Positions 1 to 13,807 of a stretch of 64,000 nucleotides of DNA are shown here, in pieces. The first letter of the stretch is position 1; each line of letters opens with the position of its first letter. Both the position numbers and the translations under genes were made by a program. This stretch comes from Acanthacorydalis orientalis (lineage: Eukaryota > Arthropoda > Insecta > Megaloptera > Corydalidae): positions 19,425,112 through 19,489,111 of the forward strand of contig CM068323.1 of NCBI GenBank assembly GCA_034766995.1, given 5' to 3'. The notes below the pieces were generated by a model. The model was given only the letters and a program-made list of their open reading frames with translations. It did not search any database and had not been told where the DNA came from.

Positions 1-396
1 AATAAAAATATCAAAAGTTATTTTCGTTTAAATTATAAAATTATCTTTTATATTTGTTCTACTAAAACCACTTTGGGACATTGTAAGATATAAAGTAATA
101 ATTCTAGGTTTAATTTATGAAGATATTATTCATTAATTTCATTGTATTCTATGTATAATTAATGTTCATCATTAAACAGTGATGTTAAATATTTTACAAC
201 CTCATTTCATAAATAAATTAAGAAATATGACTGAATATCAAAATCTACATCGTATGTTTTATTTTTCATTAAAATTATAACTGTTCACTTATATGAGCTC
301 AATATAAATGAGTATAAATTCGTAAGTCGTTTCTAGAACACATTTGAAGTGTTGAGAATTTCATTTAAGTAATTATTGTACGTACAAATTATATTC

Positions 397-400
<4 letters not shown>

Positions 401-449
<49 letters not shown>
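401..449. repeat. TA microsatellite
   Basis: Uninterrupted, about 24 units. Confidence 0.97.
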
Positions 450-453
<4 letters not shown>

Positions 454-757
454 TTTACGTATTGAATATCCTTGATATTAATATTATTAGTTTAATATGT
501 TGAAGCATATAACTTTATTAACAATATCCTAACCACTACCTGTTAGAGTGATTCAGTTAAGGGGTACATATTATTATGGAAATATTTGCAAATTATGGAA
601 ATATTTACACGGATATTGTATTGTATATTATCTCCATAATTCAATCAATAGCAAGTGATATTTAATATACTCAGAATACATTTACATTATCTGTTAATGT
701 CACCATGAAAATGAAGTTGATGAAGTTTAAGCAACGTTTGTTATATCCGTAAGTAAA

Positions 758-760
<3 letters not shown>

Positions 761-814
<54 letters not shown>

Positions 815-820
815 CATATA
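761..820. repeat. TA microsatellite with TACA-containing tail
   Basis: About 20 TA units, then three TACATA variants. Confidence 0.97.
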
Positions 821-1131
821 ATATCAATTTATATTCTCAAAATATATTTAATTCTTCTACATAATTTTTTTAAATTTTTTGACTAACTATCGATGTTTTT
901 AAATTATTGGAAGTAAAGGAAAGAAATACAGAAATCGATAAAAGAATTCAACATCTAAGTACTGTGTAGTAGCTAATTAATTTTTCGAAGAATCTATTAG
1001 TAAAAAAATGTTTTGTTTTACAGTCAAGCTACTTCTTATATTTCATCATAAAATTCATTTCATTCAATTGGAAATAATTTATAAAATAAAATTATTTATA
1101 TTAGTGATTCTCTCATTTATTATTATCATTT

Positions 1132-1164
<33 letters not shown>
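1132..1164. repeat. TA microsatellite
   Basis: Interrupted once by TG. Confidence 0.95.
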
Positions 1165-1316
1165 TAGTGGATTTACAAATAAGTTTGCATTTAATTTAAT
1201 GATTATAGACGTCATTATAGCATGCGAATAAAGTTGCATGTTAACAATAATAACAAATAAATCAGAAAATTATGTGGATACTTCTATTATACACATGATG
1301 CTAATTTAAAACTCTG

Positions 1317-1338
1317 CAACTTGTTATATAACAAGTTG
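1317..1338. repeat. Perfect 22-bp palindrome
   Basis: Half-site CAACTTGTTAT followed at once by its exact complement. No loop. Confidence 0.9.
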
Positions 1339-1889
1339 AAAGTAGTCGTGTGTGTTTGTTTTCATTTTTAATGCAAATGCAATTTTCATATTATCCTCTA
1401 TAACGTATTCATAACGTTGCATGAGCAAATTGAAGAGTATGACACGAACAAGTTTTTATTGTTGAATTCCTTTTTATACACATTACTTCAGAACGTGCAT
1501 AAATCACAAATAAGTGGTATAGAAATAGTTAGTAGCTAATTACACCCGCCATTCCTAGTAACTGAAAGTTTATTTGTTTTTTTTTTAATAGTTTCTATTC
1601 CGAACTTTATATTGTTTGTCCCGGTGATGTCATTAAGTTTAAGCTTCGATTGACTATAATCAGTAGTCATAAATTTAACTGCATAACACTTCGATGTATT
1701 GTAAAAATATATTGAAATATGTGAAATATAAAAAAAGTAGTACATGCTTTGCATTTTTTTCATTATTCGACTATTTATGTGAAAGGAATTCAAATCAAGT
1801 AGAAATTCTTAGAAAACCTCCATTTATAGACATCTTGTGCATATGACACAGTTATATAAATAAATATTCCAAGTATTCAATAACTTCCC

Positions 1890-2140
1890 AGTTATAACCT
1901 ATGTCGTCGTACGAGGAAGTCGCTATGATATTGAATACACGAATTCGATTCCCGTGCGCGCGTTCTTTACACTAGTCTGTTTCCAGTCTGGTAAACAGAT
2001 ACTTCACTTCTCTGCGGCGGAAAGTTACAGATTCTCTCCCATTCCTGCCATCACCCCTGGCGAATAAAAGTTAACGTAGCAGTTACTTTATGCGTTGTAT
2101 ATCGACAACAAAATGCACTCATAAATTCCGGACTTATGAG
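1890..2140. other. GC-richer island, function unknown
   Basis: CpG-bearing stretch (GTGCGCGCGTTC, CTGCGGCGG) between AT-rich flanks. No convincing open frame, splice pair or RNA gene. Possible regulatory DNA. Confidence 0.3.
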
Positions 2141-2254
2141 CTGTGCAACGCATTATTTATTTATATCATCGCTACGGGTGGGTAATCCGTTCGAATGAAA
2201 AAGGTGGTAAAGCCGCGATAAAGATAATATTTTTCTGCATGATGATAACAACCA

Positions 2255-2299
2255 TTATATATATATATATATATATACATATATAAAGAGAGAGAGAGA
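2255..2299. repeat. Compound TA-GA microsatellite
   Basis: TA run, one TACATA, then seven GA units. Confidence 0.95.
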
Positions 2300-3154
2300 A
2301 TCATTATAGTCCAAAGTACAAAGTTGTAATTATTTATTAAAAAGAATAAAGCATAAATCATTTATTTTTATTTCTGAAAAGAGGAAGGATCCGACCTTTA
2401 AAAAAAATACAAAATATTATCTTTTTTGATGTAAAACAGGTAATATTAAAAATTTATCTTAAACTTATGATAAATAAATGATGTTTGCTTTTATTTACAC
2501 AATTATTGAGAAAGATAAAAACTTTTATAACATAAATTGAAGATTGGAATAGCATATTTCGATTTCATTCTTATAGTATTTTGATAAAATTAATTTTAAT
2601 GATTTTTTCCACGAACTTTAGCAATATTTACGTATAACTTCCACATTGAAGCTATAATTTGTATATTTTAATAATTTAATTGAATTTTTGAGTTCATTTC
2701 ATTCATTCCAGTATAAGAGAATCTTAAATTCTAAAATATTTATCCAGTTTCCTAAATTTTAACTGAATAATGTATAATCCTTACAAAAAAAGACCTGACA
2801 TATCGTAGAGGCAATGAATAATACTTTTTTTATTATTTATAAGTTGAAATATGAACTGGTCATTGGAATGATTAAATATATTTAAGAATGATTAATGTAC
2901 TGTTCTTTCCTGTGCTAAGAAATATTTCAAGATAACTTCACGATTCCATTTAAAAATGATTCATATAAAGCAAATATGGAAACGTGCACGAGTCTATATA
3001 AAAATATGTATTTATTTATGTATACATAGAAACTGTAGAACAGTTTAACGACGAAACCATAAGAAGGTGAGGTCTCTTATTCGTTTAGACATGCAACTGA
3101 AAGCGCATTGCAGAAGTTGCAAAGGCGGACATAACAGTCATAAAACATACATAC

Positions 3155-3158
<4 letters not shown>

Positions 3159-3223
<65 letters not shown>
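3159..3223. repeat. TA microsatellite
   Basis: About 32 uninterrupted units after a CATA run. Confidence 0.97.
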
Positions 3224-3227
<4 letters not shown>

Positions 3228-4256
3228 ATTTTATGCGTTTATGTGTTGGAGGGAGTTAAAGAGAAGTCATGGTTTCATATCTGTGTAGAAAAGCGCGTGC
3301 TCTTCGGTATCGTGCAGTCTAAGCTGCCATGTCCCGACCATAACTCGACGTATCCATGAATTATATATTTTGAAATATGGCTTCTAGCATCGCCGATGAA
3401 GCGGTACACCGCGCCATGCCGCGGATGAATTTTAAAACAGGATACGATATTTACCACCGTGAGGCAATCGTAAATTGTGTTTTATAAGTAGCTTTGTGAG
3501 GAACAGGAAAAACGTTACGTATGACATATGTGTCGAGTGTATAGTGGTCGGATACACTTTTTGCCAGTTTTGAATAGCGAAATGATTTAAATTGGGTCGA
3601 TACTAACCGATGAACGTTCATTTCAGTATAGTATTATAAAAAGTTGAGAACAAGAATAGGTTCTAAACAAGAATAAGGAATAGAATGAGGATCATATATA
3701 ATCGATAGTATATTAGTTTACTAACGAAGTAATCGAAAAAATACAAAATAAATTAATGATCCGCCGTACATTAAAATAAACATTTAAGATTAATGAATAT
3801 TATTTCTGTATCATGAGGAAATGTCAATTAAAAAAATTCTATAAAAATCATATCTTTTCGAAACTAAGTAATTTTATCGATAATATTATTCTACGGTTAA
3901 TTAAACAATGATATTCATTATATTCATTAATCGTTGATTTAATCCGTTCATTTCAATTCATAATAAAATGTATTATTATACGTTTAAACATTTAACCTCG
4001 TAAATAACTTTGTAAAGGATTTAATTTTCTTCTCTGTTATTACTCAGAAATAATTAGACCTAAATAGTAGCCACTCTAGAACAGAATTAAAGGATTCGGT
4101 AGATAAACTAAAGTGTTGGAAATTTTCAAGCTAATTTTTAGAACTTAATACTAATTCTGTATTATTAAACAAAATTTAAAAATACACATCCAATTTATTT
4201 AATACCGTCGGCGTAAATATGGCCAGAATGATTTATAAATAAACCAGGCCTGCATA

Positions 4257-4257
4257 T

Positions 4258-4300
<43 letters not shown>
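4257..4300. repeat. Compound CA-TA microsatellite
   Basis: Seven CA units followed by about 15 TA units. Confidence 0.95.
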
Positions 4301-4302
<2 letters not shown>

Positions 4303-6059
4303 CTATATCTACCAACACAATCGCGTTTTCGATATAATATTCATCAATTCATGGGCCGCCATCTACTATTACCTTTAAAAAATGATTTAATTTTCACCTG
4401 GTCCGTGATTTATATCGCAACAAGCCGAAATTATAAGGACCGAGAGCTTTATGTTTCGCTGATGAAATCAAGTATATAAATTGTAGGTATGTTGTTGTTG
4501 TGTTTGGGCTTGTATAATAACACGCACCCGTTGTCAAATTGTGGTATGATAAATGTCGCAATTTGTGCTTTATTAGTAACAAACACGTGTCATCCTATTC
4601 TATTGTATTCGAGTACACGCAGGTGGAATAGTATGTGTACACGTGTCAAGTGTGAATCTAGACGTGGAATTAATTTCTATTGCGAACGGGCGATTCGTAT
4701 GATGAATAAGGGGAGTGCTTCGTAAACGATGGATGTAATTTTATTAGAATTTTGAGTATGAGCGAACAGTGTACGGTGTGGATCAGATTTAATTAATATA
4801 ATGAGGTATTTTATGGTACCTGTGACATGAAATCAGATGGGATGGATTTTAATTTGATTACACTATATGGAAATAGTTAAGGAAATCTCAAATCAGAACT
4901 TGTTATCATGACTTTAATATTAAAGAATTAATTTATATTTCATATGAAACAAAACAATAATAATGATCAAATCATTGTTTGACTGAATTTTTAATCATTT
5001 ATTGTTTATTGGATTCTTTCTCACAGTCTGAGTGTGTTATCAACTATAACATGCTTGTTGATTTTTTCAAATAAAAGATAATATGTACCAAACAATCGAA
5101 TAAATACAATACCGACAAAAATACAGTGATAAAATAACATCACTTAAAGCGTTGAAGAAAAAGTTAATAATAGAAGATGATTCGTCGAAGAGTGCGACCG
5201 TCATTTGAATAAACATGAAAAGTATGTACTCGACATCCCATTTGAGTACATTCAGTGTTCTGGCTGAAAATGGAAACGGAATCGCATTGTAAGACGACCC
5301 CATCCGATACAACCCACCGAGAGCGAAACTCTGCCCTATTAAATTTAGTTCATTGGCACAAGACTCGAAGCCTTAGGAACGAATCACATCGTCGTTCCAG
5401 AACACGTACGTGTGAAGTATAAATGGTTGTTGTCCATTGTTTCGATTCCATTATTACGAACGTGGATCCCGGAAAAGTTTACAAATTAACTTAATTGATT
5501 CTTCGACATCTCGATGCTTTATTTATTCATATTCGAATATTTCACTGTTCACGAGGAATTAAACGAATCTTGCGCGAGAGTTTTCATTAATTAAATGAAT
5601 GATCCATCTTAATTGATCGAATATAATTAATTAGAAATTAAAAGTTTCGTTCCGGAAAAATATACTCAGTACTTTTGTCGAAATTAAAACTTTTATATAG
5701 AATTGTACTTTCCATTGGTAGCTATTTCTGTACATAATGATCAAAATTTCATTTTGTTAACAAGAAGCTATTCCAGTTCTAAAAAATACCGAAATAAATT
5801 TAATAAAAATACTTATAACATGTAAAAAATTCTAGAAGAATCTGATCAATAATACATATCACAGTTTTTATGAAATAAAACAGATCGAATGAACTAAAAC
5901 GAATATAAACAGTAGAAAATTTCAAAATAGACGATTTTTTTAATACTTTTTTTTAAATAAAAAATATGAAATAATAAATAATTTCAATTAATGAATTTAT
6001 GAATAAAATTAAATTGAAAAATGTTAACATGGACTAGTCATAAACAGTAATAAAGTGTT

Positions 6060-6720
6060 GTGTGCTACGCCTTAGCAGAATCCTGATTGTACCACTATAG
6101 TGCTTCTAGCTCATCCAATTACGCTGTCGTCGATTCCCCGTCAAGCTAGATTGTTGAACCGAGAATGGGTGGAACACATCTATCCATCCATCCATATATC
6201 TATCTATATATCTATCCATTCATCTATCTATCGTACCGTTCCATTTCCCTCGGGAATGCGAAGAGAGGTGCTGATCTGATCGATATCAATGGGCGATTAT
6301 CTCACACCTGATGCGTAACGCATTCTTCTTTGATTGCTGCTTTCTTTGTCCCGACGGTAAACGGGTCTCCGTCGAGCATTTGGTTACAGTACATTTGATA
6401 CGACTACGTCGACGACGCCGACGTCGAAGTGAACGCAGCAAGAAGTTTCGCATGGTATAAGAACGAGCGCCCGGTCCCTCGATAATATGAACTGGATGAG
6501 TTCGTGTTACGTCTCATCATTACAACGAACGACGGCCTCTCATGGCCCGTGTACGTTTTCGTTACGAAACGTAAATTTGATAGTTGAAAATTCCAGAATT
6601 GCGAAGCTCGGATCGCATTAGACGTGCTACACACACCGGTGCATCTGCTGTTACGCCGGATAGGTAATTTTCGAGGTGATATTAATACATCAACACTACG
6701 CATTGTGTCGTGTCGATACA
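6060..6720. other. GC-richer island with tetranucleotide repeat
   Basis: About 650 bp noticeably richer in G+C and CpG than its surroundings. An ATCC/ATCT tetranucleotide run lies at about 6176-6234 and a GACGACGCCGACGTCG stretch near 6410. Only short open stretches occur, none convincing as a protein, so it is best treated as non-coding. Confidence 0.35.
6176..6234. repeat. ATCC/ATCT tetranucleotide repeat
   Basis: Imperfect alternation of ATCC, ATCT and ATAT units. Confidence 0.9.
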
Positions 6721-6910
6721 GTTTATTTTTATCTCTCGATATTAATCATTGTGATATTACGTTTTCGCAACGGATCGTTGTTTTCGAATTGTAGATAATG
6801 TTTGCGAAGCTAAGACGCCGTTTCATAGGAAATGAGTTTGAATGTTTGTACTTGAGTTTTGTAAAATGGAAATTGGCAATATTACAAATGTACAAGCAAA
6901 TAAACAGCAG

Positions 6911-6914
6911 TATG

Positions 6915-6951
<37 letters not shown>

Positions 6952-6957
6952 ATATAA
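6911..6957. repeat. TATG/TA microsatellite
   Basis: Two TATG units, TA run, then GTGTATATA. Confidence 0.95.
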
Positions 6958-7222
6958 TAGACAAATAATAACCAACCCACACAAATGTTAAAATATTTAA
7001 ACGAGTATTATATTATTCCACACAACAATACTACTTTTGTTAATTTATTTAGTTTTTATAAAGAAATGTATACAATGATGCTGTTATAAATTATTACTCC
7101 GTTTATAAAAATATTCACCTTTTATAAAAGTGTATATTCATAAATGTATTCATTATTGTAATTCAACTACAATAGAATTTTGTTCTTTAAACGTTTCTTT
7201 TGCTTATCTAAACTCATATTTT

Positions 7223-7244
7223 ACATACATACATACACACACAC

Positions 7245-7282
<38 letters not shown>
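7223..7282. repeat. Compound CATA-CA-TA microsatellite
   Basis: CATA run, then CA run, then TA run, in that order. Confidence 0.95.
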
Positions 7283-7285
<3 letters not shown>

Positions 7286-8399
7286 ATTTAATGTATGACT
7301 TATAAACAGAAGTTTGTTTCTAATTTAAATATAAATTAAAAGCATATAATCGAAGTGAAAGCTATAAAAATATTTCAATGACATTAAATAAATTTTATCC
7401 GAATGTCGATGGAAATAAGTTACGCGTCCCGTTTTGAAATTGAAGTCATAAAACGGTTAATTACATTTAGATCACATAGAGGACTATCGTTCGATAAAAA
7501 TTAATTTTCGAAAATCCGACGAAAGTTTGATACATTATATGGAACAAAGGCCTGTGCTGACATTAAGCAAAGCTATGAAAAAAGGTTGGGCCACGCAAAG
7601 ATCAAGCTATAAATGTAAGAGGTAGTGACAACGCTGATTTATTACATTTAATCTCACATTTTTACAATTCCGGACGCTGAAACATCGCAGTTTGACCATT
7701 TCTGTTTATAGCAGATAGGGAAGAGAAGCCCGATTGAAGCACATGCTTCAGATACGAAAGGATAATACGGTAAAAAATTCATGTTCGTTTGCACTAAGAC
7801 TGCAGAATGATATCTTTTGTTAGAAGTCAAATAAAAATAGTACTTTCTTTCGTTTCATTGTTTGTACTTCAAAAATGAATCTTTTTTAAATAAATTACAA
7901 ACGTTTTATAAACGTCTGTTCAAGTCTTATAAATTGGTAACAAGCACTATCGTTAATAAAATAAATCTTACTAATAAGAAATATACATCATTGAAATATT
8001 TTATTAGAAATATTGTCTCACTTTACATACAAGAAATCGTATATAAATTTAACATATTTTTCTGTATCAAATATTTATTAATTTATAATATATTCTTAAT
8101 ATATTGTTTTCGTTTTCAATAAGACATTATTGTAAAATGTATAAATATCAGACAAATAATCCGTTTTTTCATTTTAATATTCCTTATTTGTTAAGTCTCC
8201 GATTTTCTAAATATAATTACAACTTATATTTATAGATAACTTTATTACAAGTTTGTTTTATTATCAAAATATATAAATTATTTTTTCGAAAAATATTTAT
8301 ATTAATCGAAAATCTAAATATCATCACTGTTATCATTTATTACACTAGCTAAATTTATTTTTAGGAAATAAACTTTGTTACATTACATTGTATTAAATA

Positions 8400-8406
<7 letters not shown>

Positions 8407-8456
<50 letters not shown>
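8407..8456. repeat. TA microsatellite
   Basis: About 25 uninterrupted units. Confidence 0.97.
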
Positions 8457-8461
<5 letters not shown>

Positions 8462-9139
8462 AATTAATTTAATGAAAGTTTAATAATTTAAATCATAATA
8501 ATGTATTAATGAGGAAGAAATGTTAACTAACCTAATGACATTTATTGAAATTAAAATAAATTTCAGTAATAACATTAATGTGAGTTCGAAATTCATTTAA
8601 CAAATTATTTGTGTTTAATATTATTTTGATTTTGTTTTAATACAGAAAAACATCATAATTTTGATCAAATATTTGAAAACGTAATTACTGTTAAGAAGAC
8701 ATTTGTATTTTTAAATTTTTTCCGATAGTTATTTTGATAATTGTAATATAATTGTATCTTTTGTAATATTTTTATTATATATATATTATATTTACTTGTG
8801 TATGGTTTTTAAATAAGGCTAATCGATATAACTTTTATTTGTTCCTAAGTAAAATTATTTACAATGTAATTAACATTATAATATAATATAACAATGCAAT
8901 ATAGATTTATATGTTTTTCTGATATAGAAAATATTTTAGTTTAAATTTTGGACAAACAAATTTAATAATTAATTTTAAAATATTAAACTGTTATAAAATC
9001 ATTTCCAGAATAATTCAAACGTTATTTGCTATATTAGCCGAAACACAAATACTATTACATTTTTTTTAAAAAAAAGCACGACTATTATAAATATGAAAAT
9101 ATCAATGAATAAATTTGATACAGGAAAATGTAGCGTTCA

Positions 9140-9400
9140 GATATAATTTCACATCGGCCGGCCACTGTTCTGAAAACTAGCTCAGAGACATACGTACTGC
9201 AGATATTCAGTGACAGGCGAACGAATGACCTCCAATTACAGGGGGCGCGCAATCAGACAAAAGCATTTATTTTCTGCTAGGTTTGTTATGGACATAATAG
9301 CCCCTGTAGCATGCGGGAGGGTGCGTCGCCACCATAGAAACCATGTATAAAGTCGTATTGGGGTCGACTTGTTATCTTTTTAATTTTTGCATGGCCGAGG
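9140..9400. other. GC-richer island, possible regulatory element
   Basis: Dense in CpG and G/C runs (CGGCCGGCC, GGGGGCGCGC). It carries AT-core homeodomain-like words such as CATTTATTTT. No gene recognised. Compositional evidence only. Confidence 0.3.
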
Positions 9401-10254
9401 GTTGAATTGATGAAGGTTACACATGAAGTAAAATTATACCTTTCTCGTTTTTATGTCGCCGGTATTGTGTCTCGGTATTTTGGTTAAATGTTTAGACGTG
9501 TATATGGCCAAAATTAATGTTGCTCGTTTTTAAAAATTTTTTTCATGGCATCGATTTTTTTTTGCACGTACGTTATGTAATTTATTATTTTCAACACATT
9601 TAATGTAATTAAATTTATATATTTATTACTTTCACGAAATGTAGTAATTAATCTGGATTTATATATATAAGTATATGTATGTATATATAAGCATTTTTTA
9701 ATAATAGTAATTAAAAAAAATACATGCCACTATTTTACAAGTGGGAACAATGACAACGTTATTAAGTGAATTTGTATGGTATACATTTAAAACGAATTTA
9801 TTCAGGAATAACGAATCAACAAAAGTAATCGTTGTAAAAAAATGAATCCCAAAAAGAAATCGTTTTCAACGAAAAACATCAGTAGAAAATCTACATAATG
9901 TTTGTTTTTATTGCCTTTTGAAAGAATCGTGTTTGATATTCAAACATGTTTTAAAATAAGAGATCAATTAAAAAAATACCACACAAAGAAGAGAATAAAC
10001 CAGTTTCACGTATTAAATTCTATAAATACACTTTAAATTACATAAAAAATAAAATGAGATTAAAAAATATTTCTGATTATAAACGAACTACCTATTCAGT
10101 GACTTTTTATTATAAATCATTTCACTCTAATATTTAATACCGAATAATTTTAATAAACTGTTATTAAATATAAATTTTCCAATATATTTATCAAATATCT
10201 CATTCTTATAAAATAATATATTATTACATAAACCGCAACGTAAACTATTAGTAA

Positions 10255-10375
<121 letters not shown>

Positions 10376-11159
10376 AGATAATAATGTGCCATCTGTTCCA
10401 TTAAAAGCATTTCGAACGAGCTTTAATTATTAATAACGCTTTGAAGGACAGATGATTAATAAATATTTTGCCCGAAAGGCAGATACTTTATCATCAGCTG
10501 AAAATAATAATGTTTCCATTAAAAGAATATATTTATTCCGGAAAGAAATTTCCTGTACTGTAAGTAAATATACATTATGTGATTTTCTTTTCAACTGAAA
10601 TGTACATCAATTCTTTATATTCGTTTTATCATATATGTATTATTGTAATTAATTTTTTTCGAGAACTTACTGAAAGAAAGTATTCTTATTATATTATAGA
10701 AATAAATATTTTTTTACTTTACTAGAAATGCATTTGTAAAAGAGTAGAGAAGAAATTAATGTGTTTTTAATCATATAGTAAATAAGGACTTATGGTAAAA
10801 ATTAGGTCTCATTGAAAGCATGAGTTTTTAAAAATAAAACTTTTCCAACATTAATATAAACAGCATACCGAAAGATTCCATTAAGGAAAACAAAAGCATC
10901 AAATTTTTATAGGAATTTGATATTTAAGCTTTTAAAACTTTACTTATAACCCAATAAGACTGTTTTGGCTGTTAATGAGATTTTTATCTAAGATATAATT
11001 TAAAAAAAGGTGTCGATGTAATTTATAATAAAAAGCATATGAGGTTTTATTCACACACTAATTTTATACACATCTATATACGTATTATACACGCGTATAT
11101 TTGTTTGGATAGATATTTAAATAAATACACAAGTGAGATTATCATATAATTGAACAAAC

Positions 11160-11560
11160 ATGCAATAGCAATATCCGGGCGTTGGAGCGACAATCGTAAC
11201 AGGTAGTCTTTGTCCAAATTGCTACACCATTGAGGTCTACCAAGACTCCTTCGCACACAGAACGTTAGTACAATGATTATAATTCGCACAATGTGTATCA
11301 AGATGGCAAACGGGATACGAAATACATTCGCATCAGCGTTACATAATAGAACGAGATCATATATTTTCTAGTAGTGTCTGCATAGTTAAACCGGTACCGC
11401 CGAGCATTACCGTTTCCTATATTATCATCCCGACGGAATGGCGTCTCTGAGCCAATTACCGATCCAAATACGGACTAATTTAGTAACACTGACAGCTCAA
11501 TGAGAGCATAACGTATGCTTTATCTGTTGACAGTAATGCATTGTCAATTACTTTCGTGTA
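11160..11560. other. GC-richer island with ATTA-core motifs
   Basis: Contains GCCAATTACC at 11451, GACTAATTTAG near 11473 and TGTCAATTAC near 11542. These are homeodomain-type core words in a less AT-biased stretch where they are less expected by chance. Regulatory role is inference. Confidence 0.3.
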
Positions 11561-12819
11561 ACATGGCCTCATGAAATGATAACGAGATTAGGGGATTTGT
11601 ATTCGAAACATTTTATAATTCATATAGGGAAATGTATCGTTCTTATTGAATATTTCACATCTGTTGAAGAGGACGTCCTGCTTTTAAGTCGAAGACATAT
11701 TTTCCCTGAATGTATGCGTTTCCATAAATGTGACTCCTGTTCATTTAAGATTATTTTTTTCTAATTCAAAGAAATTCTTATATATATATATTGTAAAAGA
11801 AATAATATTTAAATGATGGAATAACATTTTTATATGGATATTTGATATAATAAAAATATAATTGTCATTATCAATAACAATGCATATTTATAATGTAACT
11901 CTTTTTATAACAGAAAAAAATACAGTTTGGTTATATTCATACATATTAGAAATAAATAAAATAATTTGAAATCATTGACGATAAATATATTTAAATTATA
12001 ATAATATATATTTATCGGAAATCGAATTTGGCTTCAAATATAACTATTACATTATGTATATTCGCATACTTAATCTATGAGTTTCTATAATATAAAAAAT
12101 TTAATAGAAACATAAATGCTATGATGGAAGTCCAATCGATTAGAATCTACTTTTTTAATATCTATTTTGGACAAAACTAAAGATAAAAGTATATCATTTC
12201 TTTATTAAACTGATTTTATTATTTTCTCGCAGGTTTTCATTTTGAAAGTGTTTTTAAATAAAGAACATAAAAACATATAAATTCAAATTTGTAATATTAA
12301 TTTTAAAAGGTTCGAAAATAAGAATCAGTACAGTACATCAGTTACATTGTTTTTATTTTAAACAAATGATAAACAAATATAACTTATTTTTGAAATATTG
12401 GTCATCATTAACTGTTTGAATATAAAATTATGATCAGAGTTTTTTAATACCGTGTCTGCAGTCTTATGCCTCACAGCTGACCTAAGCAGTACACTACATT
12501 TCACTGTACAGTCAAATTCATTCCAAAATCATAACGATGTAGGAATTTCAGTCACGTTTTCTATATGAAACTCATAAAATTTAGATTGAGAATGGAAGAA
12601 GAACGAAAAAAATACATATAGTAGCAACGAAATATGAAACGCGATTTTTCGCCACGTACTCGTTCAAACATCAACACACAACATTGGGCAGAGCATATTA
12701 TTAAACTATGGAGAGGATAAAATCGTTTGGAAGTTTCAGCATTGAACGTTAGTTAAGACACGAAGAAACGAACTTAATCAAGAACATGTTTTTATATTAT
12801 ATGAGAACGTATTATGCAC

Positions 12820-13100
12820 ATGCTATGAAGTACAGTTGCATGTGCATGTGGGTAAAATGCACGCGCTGTACGGCTAGGAAAACGTACGGCCAGCTGTGAC
12901 TTTACTCATATAAACAAGCTGCCAGCCACAGTAACAGACGGCAGTGCCAGCAACAAACAACACCACCACCACCTGTCCGTGACTTATGAGTTGAGACTTC
13001 AGTGGAAACGCCTGCGTGAACCATGTTCGTGATTAATTCTTTCGGGGGGTCGCTGTTCAAACGGACCGGTTTTTCGTCCAAGTTTATGAGTTTTGAGAAA
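12820..13100 (+). promoter_or_regulatory. Promoter-like GC-richer island
   Basis: Holds a CAGCTG E-box (12891), a TATAAA at 12909, a GCAGT initiator-like word at about 12942, a CACCTG E-box (about 12970) and an ATG in a fair context at 13023 opening a 37-codon frame. None of these frames ends in a phase-1 donor that would join beat exon 1. A start site for beat or another transcript is possible but unproven. Confidence 0.25.
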
Positions 13101-13747
13101 ACAGTGTCGTATGAATTTGTTATCTCGAAGACTTAAATTATATCACAAAATGTATTACACTTGTATACTTGTTTTATGGCTGCTAACAATAAAAGCAAAA
13201 TAGGCGGTTCTTTCGAGTAATTAAAAGTACGTCAGTCAAATTTATATAAGGGTTAAATACATGATTAATTAAGTAGTAAAATTTTACGGTCAAAAGAAAA
13301 TATTAACATTTTTCTGTTGCTTTCATGCCATTAATTTCATAACTTTAATCGCTGTCGAGTAACATAAATATTTTCAATATTTAATTTTTTTTAAAAAAAA
13401 TAAACACCAATATAAATAAGAAAATTGCCTATGTGTTTATTAATAAGAGAGACTTGGGTAGATAGAACGGTCAATCGTTCAGCTATCGATGTTCGATATG
13501 AAGAAATATTATATTTTCATTTCAACTGTCTATTACAATTTATAAAAATTAAAAAAACATTATAGAGTTATAACATTTACTACTTTCTGGATTGATATTT
13601 TATAGAGGTTTTAATCATGAAAATATAGTTATATATATATATATAACCTAAAATTTGACTCATATTACCGGTTATAAAAAATATTTTATTTCACATTTAC
13701 ACACATGTATTAAAGCATATAAATTATGTTCTACTTCACTATATTTT

Positions 13748-13752
<5 letters not shown>

Positions 13753-13802
<50 letters not shown>
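13753..13802. repeat. TA microsatellite
   Basis: About 25 units. A shorter one lies at 13629-13645. Confidence 0.97.

Positions 13803-13807
<5 letters not shown>

Noticed and set aside
709..748. ATG-led stretch ending at a GTAAGT donor, as a possible first coding exon of beat
   Set aside because: The donor leaves phase 2, whereas the acceptor at 26797 needs phase 1. The peptide (MKMKLMKFKQRLLYP) also lacks a signal core.
6400..6680. Short + strand stretch ARSFAWYKNERPVPR, resembling an Ig-domain core
   Set aside because: Only 28 codons between stops, no flanking Ig cysteines and no splice pair. The likeness is probably accidental.
13150..13203. MYYTCILVLWLLTIKAK, a signal-peptide-like frame as the first exon of beat
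   Set aside because: No phase-1 GT donor before the stop codon that joins sensibly to exon 1. More likely a chance short frame.
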